From Paracyclopina nana (taxonomy: Eukaryota; Arthropoda; Copepoda; Cyclopoida; Cyclopettidae): 64,000 nt of DNA. Each line of letters begins with the position of its first letter. The stretch's first letter is position 1. The position numbers and the translations under genes are program-made. The stretch lies in NCBI GenBank assembly GCA_019096065.1, contig JAGUCH010000002.1, positions 3,360,501 through 3,424,500 of the forward strand, read 5' to 3'. This document shows positions 1-10,931 of this stretch, piece after piece. The notes beneath the pieces are model-generated. The model searched no databases. It saw only the letters and a program-made list of their open reading frames with translations, and was not told the DNA's origin.

Positions 1-1352
1 GAACAGTTACCAATTGATCCTGTTGCAAGATGCATTGGACCAACCGAGCGGTGTGGCCTTGCAGGTATAAACATGCATAAAAGTACCAAAGTAATTCCTA
101 TCTAAATGGATTCTTTTTAGGTGACCTTAGGCCTAATGAGAACCCCACGTTGGGTGCCATGCATGTACTTTTCTTGAGAGAGCACAACAGGTTAGCTAGA
201 GGCCTGAAAAGGATCAACCCATCGTGGGCTGATGAAAGGCTGTTCCAAGAGTCAAGGAGAATCCTCAATGCTGAGTGGCAGCACATTATTTACAACGAAT
301 GGTTGCCAATTGTTTTAGGCAGTCAGTTTTTGGAGACTTTTGGCCTGCAGCCCTTGACAAAGGGATTCAGTAACAGCTACAGGAATGATTTTGACCCCAG
401 GGTGACCAATGAGTTTGCTGCAGCAGCTTTCAGGATTGGCCACACCCTCATCACCAATGTCGTCAGAACCTTTTCAACTGTGACCAGGAAAGCTAAGGAA
501 ATCTTTGATCTACAAGATACCTTCAGTGATGGCGACATTTTAAGGAGACCTAATGTGGCTGATGAAATCATCAAGGGACTTACCATTCAGGCAACTGAGA
601 GTTACGACAATAACTTTTCAGATGATGTCACTGAACATTTGTTTGATGATGGTGAACTTGGTCTAGACTTGATTGCTATCAACATGCAGAGAGGTCGTGA
701 TCATGGTATTCCTGGCTATGTTGAGTATAGATCAGTTTGTGGGCTTGGCAGAGCTGAGTCCTTTGATCATCTCAGCTCAAACATTCCCAAAGAGGTTATA
801 TGCTCAGTAACTATGAGTCACATTTTCTAATACCCAATGCTCCTTTTGCAGAGAATTGAATTGTTGCGTAAAGCCTATGACTCAGTGGAAGACATTGATT
901 TGTTTATTGGCATGACTCAAGAGATTCCCACTGAGAAAGATGCGTTTGTAGGGTCTACTTTTTTGTGCTTGATTGGTGATGTCTTTGCAAGAATGAGATT
1001 TGGTGACAGGTTTTTCTATGATCTTGAGGGACAAGCAGGATCTTTCCACATAGGCATGAAATCTATGCTTTTCTTCAATGTTTCAGCTTTAAATATCAAC
1101 TGTTTTTTATAGACCAACTTGACCAAATAAGGAAGACTTCTTTGGCAAGAATTATTTGCGACAACACAAATATTCAGGAGATTCAGCCTCTAGCTTTGAG
1201 ACAAGTTAACCAAAAAACGTAGGTTTTTGCCCTTTACTTTTTTTTACTTGTCATGCATTTTTCTCGATTTCAGAAATCCTTTGACTAGATGCACAAGTCG
1301 ACTGTTCCTTAAAGGAATTCCAAGCGTTGACCTGAGCGTTTTTAAGGAATAA
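1..1352 (+). CDS. Animal haem peroxidase (peroxinectin/peroxidasin-like), 3' part
   Basis: This is the C-terminal 374 codons of a secreted animal haem peroxidase; the 5' end lies outside the window. Exons read as 1-64, 121-794, 852-1053, 1113-1218 and 1274-1352, and their phases join into one frame. Exon 2 opens with the family block GDLRPNENPTLGAMH followed by LFLREHNRLA, which includes the catalytic Arg region, and carries NAEWQHIIYNEWLP. The proximal haem-ligand His is in AFRIGHTL. Later blocks are QRGRDHGIPGY, RFGDRFFYD and IRKTSLARIICDN. The protein ends in a basic, Cys-containing tail and then TAA at 1350-1352. The third intron (1054-1112) uses a GC donor. Family-level identity is secure. 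Whether the missing 5' part carries integrin-binding or Ig/LRR modules cannot be seen, so no gene symbol is given. Confidence 0.93.
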
Positions 1353-1376
1353 GGCCTTATCGTGCAAATTAAGTGA

Positions 1377-1382
1377 AATAAA
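1377..1382 (+). terminator. Poly(A) signal AATAAA of the peroxidase gene
   Basis: A canonical AATAAA lies 25 bases after the peroxidase stop codon. Confidence 0.6.
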
Positions 1383-1564
1383 GACAAGTATGATGTAAAA
1401 ACTCGTTACTGTTGCAACTGGTCCCATTAGCGCTATACTACATGCACATTTTGCGCTCATTGCCTTGGCAGAAATTGTGCGCAAATATTAATCATCGCAA
1501 TATTAAGCACTGCTTAACTTTGTTTTGTATTTCAGGATCCGATAATAACGTATACTTTTTTTTT

Positions 1565-1638
1565 AATTGTGCGCAAGTAGACTATTCTTGAAAGGAATTT
1601 CCAAGCGAGGATTTTTGAGTATTTTCAAGGAATAAGGC
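1565..1638 (+). pseudogene. Decayed second copy of the peroxidase terminal exon
   Basis: About 280 bp downstream of the real last exon there is a diverged copy of it. Shared strings include GCAAGTAGACTATTC versus the real CAAGTCGACTGTTC, AAAGGAATTTCCAAGCG versus AAAGGAATTCCAAGCG, and an identical AAGGAATAAGGC around the stop. The copy has an in-frame TAG and small indels, so it is non-coding. This indicates an old local tandem duplication of the 3' end of the gene. Confidence 0.75.
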
Positions 1639-2022
1639 TAGCTTACTTTGATATACAATATTGAGTTCTCTATATGATAAAAAGGATCAACAGTTGAACA
1701 CGACGATTTGCTTAAAAGTACTAGGCTGAAAGAGATTCAAGTTCAACTAGGATATCTAGAAAATTGCATATATGTAGTAGTAGGTAGGTAATCAGAGTTT
1801 TAGTGGAGGTCGCTTTTTAAGCATCTATTTGTACTTAATTCCTTGGCATCCAACCATGGGGATCTGGAAGTGAAAAAATCAGAGTTATCCTTTGAAAATC
1901 AAAATATTCTTTACCTTGCTGATTTTCAAAGCAATCAACGAATGACTACAGCTAACTAAGTTATATTATAGGCACAAATACAACCTTTCAACCCAAAAAG
2001 ATGAAGCTTTCTTCCCTCAAAA
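1639..2022. other. Gene-free spacer
   Basis: AT-rich DNA between the peroxidase remnant and the 3' end of the minus-strand four-TM gene. No exon, RNA gene or repeat was recognised. Confidence 0.5.
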
Positions 2023-3134
2023 TTACAAATTGATAAACTCATAAAATACCAATTTGCAAGCTCTTTGCATAATAAGGAAGGCCTGCCTCAAATCGAAAGT
2101 GAAAGCAGGCTGCAATAGTGCACTTAGGTAATTAGGCAAATACATACCATTGTGGTATTTCTCCAAAAGCGGGTGGTGTCCACCAAATTCCCCTCCATGT
2201 GGAGCAGGGGACTGAAATTCAATTTCGTAGCTGTTATTGGGAGCTCCTTGCTGTTGCTGCTGCTGTTGTTGCAACGAATTGGGATTATTCTGGTTAGACG
2301 ACGAGATGACAATGACAGTGCCCTCAAAATGGCGATTTCCACAGCAAACTGCCAAACAACCGAAAACTGACGAGGCCACCAAAGCCACAATTTCAACCAG
2401 GTTCACGCAGAGCATGATAATCAACTGGGTTTCTGCAATCAAGCAAATTATGAAAAATTGTTCAATTTACATAAGAGCTCGTACGTGATTAACGAGTGCC
2501 ATAATTTCTTAATTATGAGTGATTAATTAATGCATGTGACTGTTTCTCAGTGCAGTGAACTTTTTCCTTTCAAAGCTGGTCCAAAATCTGCATGGAATTT
2601 CCGCAAAAATTAATCTTGGAATAATGGTAGAAAAGAGGATGAATTTTCCCCACTTACTTATCGTAGTCATATTTTTGCCGTTCATCTCAGTGATGAAAAT
2701 GAGGATCATGATCAACGTCACGATAATGGACAACACCATGTAAATCAAGTACACGATGATGCTGCAAGGAGATTGTTACGAAAAGTCATGAGCAAGAAAC
2801 ACGGGCTTTCCCTTACATGCATTTTGCTGGTCTATAGGTCGTTATAAGTCCGATGGCTCCAGCCAGAGCAAAGATCAAGAAGCCCAAAAATCCAATGCTC
2901 AAGTGCCCAGGTGCATCAAAGGCAATGTTAACAACCATCTGCAAAAAAACTTTTGTGTTCAATATTAATGTAAAAATACACATGGATTTTCACCTCAATA
3001 ATAAGCAAGATGAGCGAAGTGACCACGTGACAGATACCAAGGCCAGTGAGGACTTTCCTTGGAAAAGCATCCTCGTAATGGTCACTAAGTTGACTTTCAA
3101 TGAATTTCCTCTCAATTTCAGCCTCTTCTGACAT
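2023..3134 (-). CDS. Four-transmembrane protein, CD20/MS4A-like topology
   Basis: Four exons on the minus strand: 2994-3134, 2817-2938, 2658-2761 and 2023-2432. Junction phases are consistent and give about 258 residues. Hydrophobic segments are VLTGLGICHVVTSLILLIIE, a second near LSIGFLGFLIFALAGAIGLI, a third around YLIYMVLSIIVTLIMILIFI and a fourth around LVEIVALVASSVFGCLAVCC. The N terminus is short and acidic (MSEEAEIERKF). The cytoplasmic C terminus is polar, with a run of eight Gln followed by SYEIEFQSPAPHGG. The chosen ATG at 3134 has A at -3. An in-frame ATG at 3149 and another at 3278 exist; the latter would add a hydrophobic stretch. A 38-bp intron-like GT-AG pair (2110-2147) in the tail is too short to trust. 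The family assignment rests on topology only, so function is unknown. Confidence 0.7.
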
Positions 3135-3289
3135 CCTGCAGCCTTTCATGAGTGGCGTCGAACGAGGACTTTGTTTGAACAGTAAAGGCCATGAGAGGAG
3201 AAGCAAGTACTGCAGCAGTGGGAGAAAGGCCCCAGTGGATCGAGCAACAAAAAGAAAGGCCAAATGCTTAGAAGTCATGAGGAGCTTGT

Positions 3290-3295
3290 TTTATT
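3290..3295 (-). terminator. Poly(A) signal AATAAA of the Hsc70 gene
   Basis: TTTATT on the plus strand reads AATAAA on the minus strand, about 90 bases after the Hsc70 stop. It lies just upstream of the next minus-strand gene. Confidence 0.6.
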
Positions 3296-3385
3296 TAACA
3301 TAAAAGCTTCTTCTCTGCGCTATTACAGGAATCTGACAAGAAAACGTTGTAATTTGATTTTGAATGCAATGAGTTTGTGTGTGAT

Positions 3386-5406
3386 TTAATCGACTTCTTC
3401 AACGGTGGGTCCAGATCCGGATCCAGCAGCAGCTCCAGGGCCACCAGGCATGCCTCCGGGCATACCACCTGGCATACCTCCGGGAGCTCCACCAGCTGAT
3501 TGATAAAGCTTGGTAATGATGGGGTTGCAGATGCCCTCAACCTCCTTCTGCTTGTCCTTGAACTCCTCTTCCTCAGCAGTTTGATTGGCATCCAACCAGG
3601 CTATAATCTCATTACACTTGTCCATGATGATCTTGCGATCGCCCTCAGGAATCTTATCCTTGAGCTTCTCATCCTCAATGGTAGACTTCATGTTGAAGCA
3701 GTAGGACTCCAAGCTGTTCTTGGCAGCAATCCTGTCCTTCTGCTTGTCATCCTCTTGCTTGAACTTCTCAGCATCAGAGACCATGCGCTCAATCTCCTCC
3801 TTGGACAAGCGGCCCTTGTCATTGGTGATGGTGATCTTCTCCTGCTTGCCAGAAGACTTGTCAACAGCAGACACATTCAAGATACCATTGGCGTCAATGT
3901 CAAAGGTGACCTCAATTTGAGGCACACCCCTGGGGGCAGGAGGGATGCCAGTCAAGTCAAACTTGCCCAAGAGATGGTTGTCCCTGGTCATGGCACGCTC
4001 GCCCTCATACACCTGGATGGTGACAGCAGGTTGGTTGTCCGAGTAGGTGGTGAAGGTCTGGGTCTGCTTGGTGGGGATGGTGGTATTCCTCTTGATGAGG
4101 GTAGTCATGACACCACCAGCAGTCTCAATGCCCATGGAGAGGGGAGCCACATCCAAAAGCAACAAGTCTGATACAGACTCATGCTGCTCACCAGTCAAAA
4201 TGGCTGCTTGGACAGCAGCACCATAAGCCACAGCCTCATCAGGGTTGATGGACTTGTTCAACTCCTTACCATTGAAGAAGTCGGAGATCAACTTCTGGAT
4301 CTTGGGGATACGAGTAGATCCACCAACAAGGACGATGTCATGAATGGCAGACTTGTCCATCTTGGCATCACGGAGAGACTTCTCCACAGGCTCAAGAGTT
4401 CCACGGAAAAGATCAGAGCAGAGCTCTTCAAACCTGGCCCTGGTGATGCTGGTGTAGAAGTCCACACCCTCAAACAAGGAGTCGATTTCAATGTTGGCCT
4501 GGGCAGAGGCAGACAGGGTACGCTTTGCACGCTCACAGGCAGTCCTCAACCTCCTGACAGCTCGCTTATTGGCAGCAAGATCCTTCTTGTGCTTCCTCTG
4601 GAACTCCTTGATGAAATGGTCAACCATGCGATTGTCGAAATCTTCTCCTCCAAGATGGGTGTCACCAGCAGTGGACTTGACTTCAAAGATTCCATCCTCA
4701 ATGGTCAAGATGGAGACATCAAAGGTTCCGCCACCCAAGTCAAAGATCAGGACATTGGACTCAGCACTTGAGCCCTTCTTCTTATCCAGACCATAGGCAA
4801 TGGCAGCAGCGGTCGGCTCATTGATGATCCTAAGGACATTCAAGCCAGAAATGATACCAGCATCTTTGGTGGCCTGTCGCTGAGAGTCATTGAAGTAGGC
4901 AGGGACAGTGACAACAGCATCCTTGACAGTCTTGCCCAGGTATTGCTCAGCAGTCTCCTTCATCTTGGTAAGGACCATGGATGAGATCTCCTCTGGGGTG
5001 AAGGTCTTCTCTTCGCACTTGAACTCAACTTGGATCTTGGGCTTGCCTCCTGAGTTGACCACATTGAAGGGCCAATGCTTCATGTCCCTTTGGACGGTGT
5101 TGTCTTCGAAGTTGCGACCAATCAACCTCTTGGCATCAAAAACGGTGTTGTTGGGGTTCATGGCCACTTGGTTCTTGGCGGCATCACCAATCAACCTCTC
5201 GGTGTCGGTAAAGGCCACGTAAGAAGGGGTGGTACGGTTTCCCTATCATAAGAAGAGAGGATGAGTAAGCATTTTTAATTAGGCTTTAAAACAGGAGTTT
5301 CTCATACCTGATCATTGGCGATGATCTCCACTTTTCCATGCTGGAAAACTCCAACGCAGGAGTAGGTGGTTCCAAGATCGATTCCAACAGCGGGGGCTTT
5401 CGACAT
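3386..5406 (-). CDS. Hsc70: Cytosolic Hsp70-family chaperone (Hsc70)
   Basis: ATP-dependent chaperone of cytosol and nucleus that folds and remodels client proteins with J-domain and nucleotide-exchange partners. Two exons: 5308-5406, starting [19 protein letters not shown], and 3386-5242; together 651 residues, the usual length. All three Hsp70 signatures are present: IDLGTTYS near residue 10, [12 protein letters not shown] near 200, and [13 protein letters not shown] near 335. The C terminus has GGMP repeats and ends in EEVD, the ligand for TPR co-chaperones, which identifies the cytosolic branch rather than BiP or the mitochondrial form. The single 65-bp intron follows ANDQ near residue 33. 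Codon use is strongly biased, as expected for a highly expressed gene. The promoter holds a perfect heat-shock element and a TATA box, so at least part of its expression is probably heat-inducible. Confidence 0.97.
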
Positions 5407-5502
5407 TTTGAATAATTATTAAGCTTGAACTAGAAAAACTTCGAATACTGATCACAGAGAACGTCGAAATTCGTTTGAAGGCGTCTCCACGTGAACGAAT
5501 GG

Positions 5503-5509
5503 CTTATAA
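5503..5509 (-). promoter_or_regulatory. TATA box of the Hsc70 gene
   Basis: The minus strand reads TTATAAG about 97 bases upstream of the ATG. This predicts a start site near 5475 and a short 5' leader. Confidence 0.6.
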
Positions 5510-5519
5510 AGCTGAGATG

Positions 5520-5532
5520 TTCCAGAATGTTC
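5520..5532 (-). promoter_or_regulatory. Heat-shock element, three perfect inverted pentamers
   Basis: TTCcaGAAtgTTC is a perfect three-unit HSF-binding site, 10-15 bp upstream of the TATA box. Further GAA and TTC half-sites lie at 5465-5480 and near 5560. Confidence 0.75.
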
Positions 5533-5549
5533 TATCCACCCGGCAAACT

Positions 5550-6671
5550 GAAAAAGTGGAGCGAAAATTCAAGTCAACTTACTATTATGTAAAACTAAGC
5601 TACGCAATTTCGCGCATTATTTAAATCATTTCCCTTAAAAAAATACCAAATTGTTGAAATTGATTTGGACCAACGGCAATGATACGGGAAAGAGCTAAAC
5701 TTTACTGATACGGATTCAAGCTGATGTATTTTACGCCTTAGAATTTGTAGCTCGGTAAAAAAGCGTGACTCTTGCAGAAGCCGTCGAACGTTCTATTGAT
5801 CTATGGTAACGTAAGCGAAATTTAGGGTCAATTTACGATCTGGTGTATTAGCTTAACCCGCTTCTTTTACACTTTGCTCTATTTAAGTCTATTGAATGAT
5901 TCAGATAAAATATGTTTTAGCACTTCAAGCCAAATATTCATCACTCTAAAAGCGTTGAAATGGATGTATAAGAAAATAGTTCAAAGACTTGTCTTAGTTT
6001 TCTGGTCCTTGAATTTACCGTGAATCCCGCAAACTTTGGTAAATTTCCAGTATTTTTTGTCCCAACTCCCTTAAGCTTGACTAAAACGGCGTCCTGTATG
6101 GCCCACGTGGTGTAAACTAACGAAATAGTGCACGTGGTTTTTTTTTCTAGATTCTTCAATTCAAATGCTCACTCATAAAAGCTTAAAGGTCAAAGTTCAA
6201 ATGTCTGTAATATTAAGAAAATGAGAAAGTCTTGGGCTGAAAGATCATAAATTGTGCCCTTTTCCCCTGCTTATTTGTAGAGCGTGAGCTCACCTCCTAG
6301 CAAATCACAAATGCTAGGGGGAAAAAAAGTTCATGAAATGCTTCTTAATTCACCATTTGACATAGAATTTAAAATTTATTTTTGCTTGCTTTACTGAAAA
6401 CTTCTTAAGGATAGAAAGATAAAAAAGCAATTTCCCTGCCAAATCAATCCCAAAACCCAAATCCTATATCCAATGCCCAACTTCTCCATATTATGCAAAC
6501 AGTAGCTAGAGCTATGATAGATGGGACAATTAATTTAAATGCAATTTTTAAGGGAATGTTGCTTTTGGAGTCACTGAACCTCTTTGTAAATAATGCTGTC
6601 TGACAAATTGTCATTTTGGCTGCAAGAAATATCCAGATAAGATCCAGACACAGGTCAGCAAAATTCACAAA
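5550..6671. other. Intergenic region between divergent Hsc70 and ABCD4-like genes
   Basis: About 1.1 kb of AT-rich DNA holding the upstream flanks of two divergently transcribed genes. Two CACGTG motifs occur near 6104 and 6132. No coding exon or RNA gene was recognised. Confidence 0.5.
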
Positions 6672-8527
6672 ATGGCTGAAGCAAAAACTTCCTATTTGAA
6701 CTGGAGAGTGTGCCTTGATTTCATTAAGCTGAATAAGCTCATGACACCTTCATGGAAGTCTGACAGCTTTATTTGCCTTTGTGGTGCTCTACTTATGGCT
6801 GGCACTGAGGAATTTCTGGCCTACAAAGTGGGCCTTTTAACTGGGAAGTTTTACAAAGTTCTTGGTGAGAAGGACACAGAAGATTTCATCGAGCATGTGG
6901 TTTACAGTCTGGTCATTTTGCTGTCAATTTCATTGCTCAAAAGCCTAAAAATGTTCCTTATCAAAATTCTGGCTGTGGTGTGGCGGAAACACTTGACAAA
7001 AGCAATGCATGAGCTCTACTTTTCTGATCTCAGATTCTACAAGCTGACCTCTCTAGGTAAGGCAAGGCAATTCAACCCATGTACAAGGTTCATTTACCTA
7101 TCAAAAAACCTTTTTCACCAGGTGATCACAAGATTGATAACCCTGATCAGAGGATTGCTTCAGATGTTAACATACTCTGCTCTACATTTGGTACCTTGAT
7201 CTCAGACCTTGTCCTTTCCCCAATTCTCATAATTTACTATGCTTATGATGCCTACACTAGGGCAGATTGGGTTGGTCCTACAGGAATCTTTGGCTACTTC
7301 CTGCTCAGCTTGATATTGAACCGCTTACTGATGACCTCAGTAGTTCGAGCCACTGTCCAACTAGAGAAGAGGGAAGGCAATTTTAGGTTTGCTCATGCTT
7401 CAATCAGGTCCAGTAGTGAAAGCCTGGCTTTTTGTGGCCAAACTGCCGCTACCTTTGAGCAATCTCAGCAAAACCAGAAACTGCAACAAGTGTGCCAAGC
7501 CCAATATGACCTTTGCAAATGTGAGTTCTTCCTTGAGCTGGCCACTAATTGCTCTTCTTATCTATCAAGCATAGCGAGCTTCCTCATTATTGCCCCAGCC
7601 ATATTTTCGGGCAGCTATGACCACTACACAGCTGCTGAGATGTCACAAGTGATATCAGAGAATGCCTTTGTCTGCATGTACTTGTCATTCCAGCTTAGCA
7701 AGGTTGTTGAAATGTCAGTCAAAGTCTCGCACGTCTTGGGAGTCTCTTTTAGAATCAATGAAATGATTCAAGAGCTCAAGAACAGGGAATCCTCAGCTGA
7801 CAACCCGTCTTACCTCACGTCACAGCTACCAGATGCTATTGCTTTTAAAGTACATAACATGTCAGTGTTCACACCTGATGGCCAGCAAACTTGCTTGGTG
7901 GATGCCTTGACGCTAGAATTGAAGAAAGGATCCAATTTGCTGATAAGTGGACAAAGTTCAAGTGGAAAAACCAGTTTAATGAGAGTGTTGGCTTCATTGT
8001 GGCCACAAAAAAGTGGCCACTTATGGCTATCAGAAAATGCCTACTTTATGCCGCAAAACTCATACTTGTGCTATGATGATGTGACTTTGAGGCAACAATT
8101 GGCCTTTCCAGAGACAAATTTTGAGCACTTTCTTCCAGATGCAGACATGAAAGAGCTAATTCTTAATCATGGTCTTGGTCATCTGCTGGTTTCAGCCAAG
8201 CATGACCTTGACCAGGTTCCTTTCAAGGAGTGGGTGAAGAAGTTGTCTCCTGGTGAGAGGCAAACTCTTGCCTTCTTAAGGCTATTTTGGCACAAGCCCC
8301 AACTGGCTTTTTTGGATGAAGCAAGTTCAGCTTTGTCAGTGACCTCTGAGCAAAAACTGTACGAGCAATGCCAAGCTTATGGAATTCAATTGGTCAGCAT
8401 AGGGCACAGGCCAAGTTTGAGGCAATACCATCAAGTTATGCTCACTCTTGGCTTGCCATCAGGATCATGGACTTTGACTGAAATTCGCCCAGCGCTGAAA
8501 CCCGACGCCTCAATGAATGAAGACTAA
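6672..8527 (+). CDS. ABCD4: ABC half-transporter, subfamily D, ABCD4-like
   Basis: Half ABC transporter. Vertebrate ABCD4 is a lysosomal membrane protein needed to export cobalamin to the cytosol. Two exons, 6672-7056 and 7122-8527, give 596 residues, close to the vertebrate length. The N-terminal half is a six-helix membrane domain with the subfamily D block DNPDQRIASDV, and GWxGPxxIFGYF-type sequence seen here as WVGPTGIFGYFLL. The C-terminal NBD has a Walker A at about residue 405 (GQSSSGKTS), a Q-loop (FMPQNSYL), the signature LSPGERQTLAF near 503, Walker B LAFLDEAS near 523 and the H-loop SIGHRPS. It resembles ABCD4 more than ABCD1-3 across the membrane domain. The Walker A has Ser where the consensus has the second Gly. 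Whether this protein moves B12 here is inferred from the family. Confidence 0.93.
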
Positions 8528-8669
8528 AATACAGACCTGTATTTTTTAAGTGCTTTCTAATGCTTAAGATCAGACCTAGCCTATGTCCTTGAATTTTGCA
8601 GGCAAGGCCATGAGTTTCATATGAGAAAGCTCATAGAGAGAGAAATGTCTAAATAATGTCATAATGCAC

Positions 8670-8675
8670 AATAAA
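8670..8675 (+). terminator. Poly(A) signal AATAAA of the ABCD4-like gene
   Basis: AATAAA about 145 bases after the stop codon, in AT-rich 3' flank. Confidence 0.5.
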
Positions 8676-9097
8676 CTGCCAATTAGAGCACTTTTATGTA
8701 ACAATTCCCTCATATGCATTATGCACTCAATTCAAAATTGAATGACTCATCCCTTAATATCACAGAGTTACCAGAATAAGCACTGAAAGAAAAAAAAGGA
8801 CAAATATGGCTTTTTCGTTGAGTATTGGAGGGTAAAAGGAAGAACAATATATAATCACCAGTAAATACAAAAGAAAACGATGTTACCAGAAAATGACAAA
8901 AATGAGCAAAATAAAGGGATTTAGTGGCGATTTTAGAGCAAAAGCCGCTTTTAAAAATTGGTATTACCTTGTTTTGATGTATTCAAAATCAGCTGTGGAG
9001 AAGTGTCTACTGTGTGAAAAAAGAGGAATTACCACTCTATTATTTAACGAAAAAAATAATAACAGAGCTGCTAGAGCGGAAAAAATGTAAACAGAAG
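8676..9097. other. Spacer upstream of the RalGPS-like gene
   Basis: Short AT-rich intergenic region that may include the 5' UTR of the next gene. No other feature was recognised. Confidence 0.45.
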
Positions 9098-10742
9098 ATG
9101 GCATCTTTGGAGCCAGAAGTGACAAAGTCACCTTTGTCATTCAGGCATGAAGAATTGGCCTCTCAGCTCACCCTCATTGACCTGGAGATTTTCAAAGCCA
9201 TCAAGCCTGATGAATTAACCAGTTGTGCTTGGAACAAGCGGAGCAAGCTTGAAGTGGCCCCCAACATCGTGAAATTCACCCAAAGGTTCAACCATGTTTC
9301 CTTTTGGGTGGTTGAAGAAGTCCTCAAGCCGCCTTCAAGCAAAGACAGGGCTGAAATCATCACACACATGATCCATGTGGCCAAGAAATGCCATGAGCTG
9401 AACAACTTACACACTGAATACTCCATCGTGTCAGCCTTGCAGAGTGCCCCCATATTCAGGCTGAAAAAGACCTGGTCACTCATCTCCCGAAGGGAGAAGA
9501 TCCTCTACGAAAAGATGACCGAGTTCTTCAGTGAGGAGTGCAACTTTGAACGACTCCGAAAACACCTGGACGTCTTGGCTTTGACGAGCAAGGATTGCAT
9601 TCCATACCTTGGACTCTACTTGACAGACTTGATCCACATCGACATGGCTCACCCGCATACTGGAGGCTTGGAGTCCAACCAGAGGTGCATCAAAATGAAC
9701 AACATTCTGAGGATCCTGTCCGAAATGCAGCAGTCCACATACATCTTCTTGACAAGGCTGGATGAGTGTCAAGCCTACCTACGATCACTCAGGTACATTG
9801 ACGAGCTGCAAAAGTTCGTGGAGGACTCTCAATGGAAGCGATCTTTGATGCTGGAGCCGATGGAGCAATCTTCGGACAAGAAGCCAGTGGTCAACTCTGG
9901 TGAGGAGAAAAAGGCTGATCCGGGCGGCTGCTTGATGGGCCAGCTGAACTTGTCACCCTCGAAGAACGCTGCCAAAATCCATGGTCATATGCATGAGAAT
10001 GGGGGCAGCAAGCCCAGTTTTGTGCCTGGCCACAGGCGGGCCAAGTCAGATGGCTACGGCATGTTTTTCATGTCCAAGAGGCAGGATTTGGCAGAGAAGG
10101 ACAACTTCAAGGCCAATTACAGTCACCATTTGTTGGACGATTCCAAGCTGGAAGAGGAAACCTTGAGGAGCCCAAACACCTTACCACCTATGCATAGTCA
10201 TAGCTTGAAGAAGGGAGGAGTCATGATCTTGGAGAAGGTTGAAAAGGGGGGCGTCATGAAGATCCTGCGAAATCCTGGCATCAAATGCCAACATCAGGTA
10301 TGCCTGAAATTCCAATTCAAAATTGTTGTACATCAGTTAATTTGTGATTTTTTTCTTACAGGGACTGGTGAGACGGAGGTCTTTAATCAAGGATGGCAAC
10401 AGACCTATCATTACTTTGTGGCGTCGATTCTGGATGCAATTGTGGGGAGATGCCCTGGTTTTGTATGCTGCAAAGCTGTTTTCTCAAGGCGAGACTCGTG
10501 CCAATTTCCGCAGCGATCCATGCAAATATGTGACCATCTTTGGCTGGCACATCCTCGTGGATGTCAACTCACTCACCAGAGAATTCTCCTTCCAATTGAC
10601 GGATCCGATCCGAAGAAATGTGTACCAGTTCAAAACTGAGAGTGCAGAGGACACGGACTTGTGGCTGCACCACTTGAATTTGGCTGTCACTTCCAACCAA
10701 TTGAATAACAGAGTGTCCAAAAACCTCATGTCCTTTGACTAA
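9098..10742 (+). CDS. RALGPS: RalGPS-type guanine nucleotide exchange factor (RasGEF + PH)
   Basis: Exchange factor predicted to load GTP onto Ral GTPases at membranes, acting independently of Ras because it has a PH domain in place of a Ras-association domain. Two exons, 9098-10297 and 10362-10742, give 526 residues; vertebrate RalGPS proteins are slightly longer. Residues ~20-260 are a Cdc25-type RasGEF domain with ELASQLTLIDLEIFKAI, ISFWVVEE-like HVSFWVVEEVL, LNNLHTEYSIVSALQSAPI, IPYLGLYLTDLIHID and ELQKFVED. A polar linker follows, with a short Pro stretch (LPPMHSHS). Residues ~405-515 form a PH domain (ITLWRRFWMQLWGDALVLY through EDTDLWLHHLNLA). The start at 9098 places the GEF domain close to the N terminus; an in-frame ATG exists upstream at 9014 with lower-quality sequence, and an upstream exon is possible. 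The stop is only 185 bp from the convergent gene downstream. Confidence 0.93.
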
Positions 10743-10925
10743 CTTGGACCAACACACAAACTTTTCTATGTCAGCTTTAAAAATTACTACACACACACCG
10801 CTATTATTATGTCAATGCAATCGAATATCAAAATATGTCAAATAAGGCTTTAAACTTAGTTTTGCTGAATTTCCCAAATGAGTTGGTAGAGCAGAATTCA
10901 ATGTGCAGCAGGATCTATAGGTCAG

Positions 10926-10931
10926 TTTATT
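10926..10931 (-). terminator. Poly(A) signal overlapping the stop codon
   Basis: The minus strand reads CAATAAAC, so the TAA stop lies inside AATAAA. The 3' UTR would be only about 15-30 bases. Confidence 0.45.

Noticed and set aside
2110-2147. 38-bp GT-AG intron in the tail of the four-TM gene
   Set aside because: Shorter than any other intron here and its removal would shift the frame; the frame reads through to a stop at 2023.
3135-3278. N-terminal extension of the four-TM protein from ATG at 3278
   Set aside because: It would add a Leu-rich segment not needed for the four-helix topology and begins very close to the upstream gene's poly(A) signal; the ATG at 3134 has a better context. 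Not excluded.
3500-4771. Long plus-strand frames across the Hsc70 gene
   Set aside because: Shadows of the strongly codon-biased minus-strand Hsc70 coding sequence.
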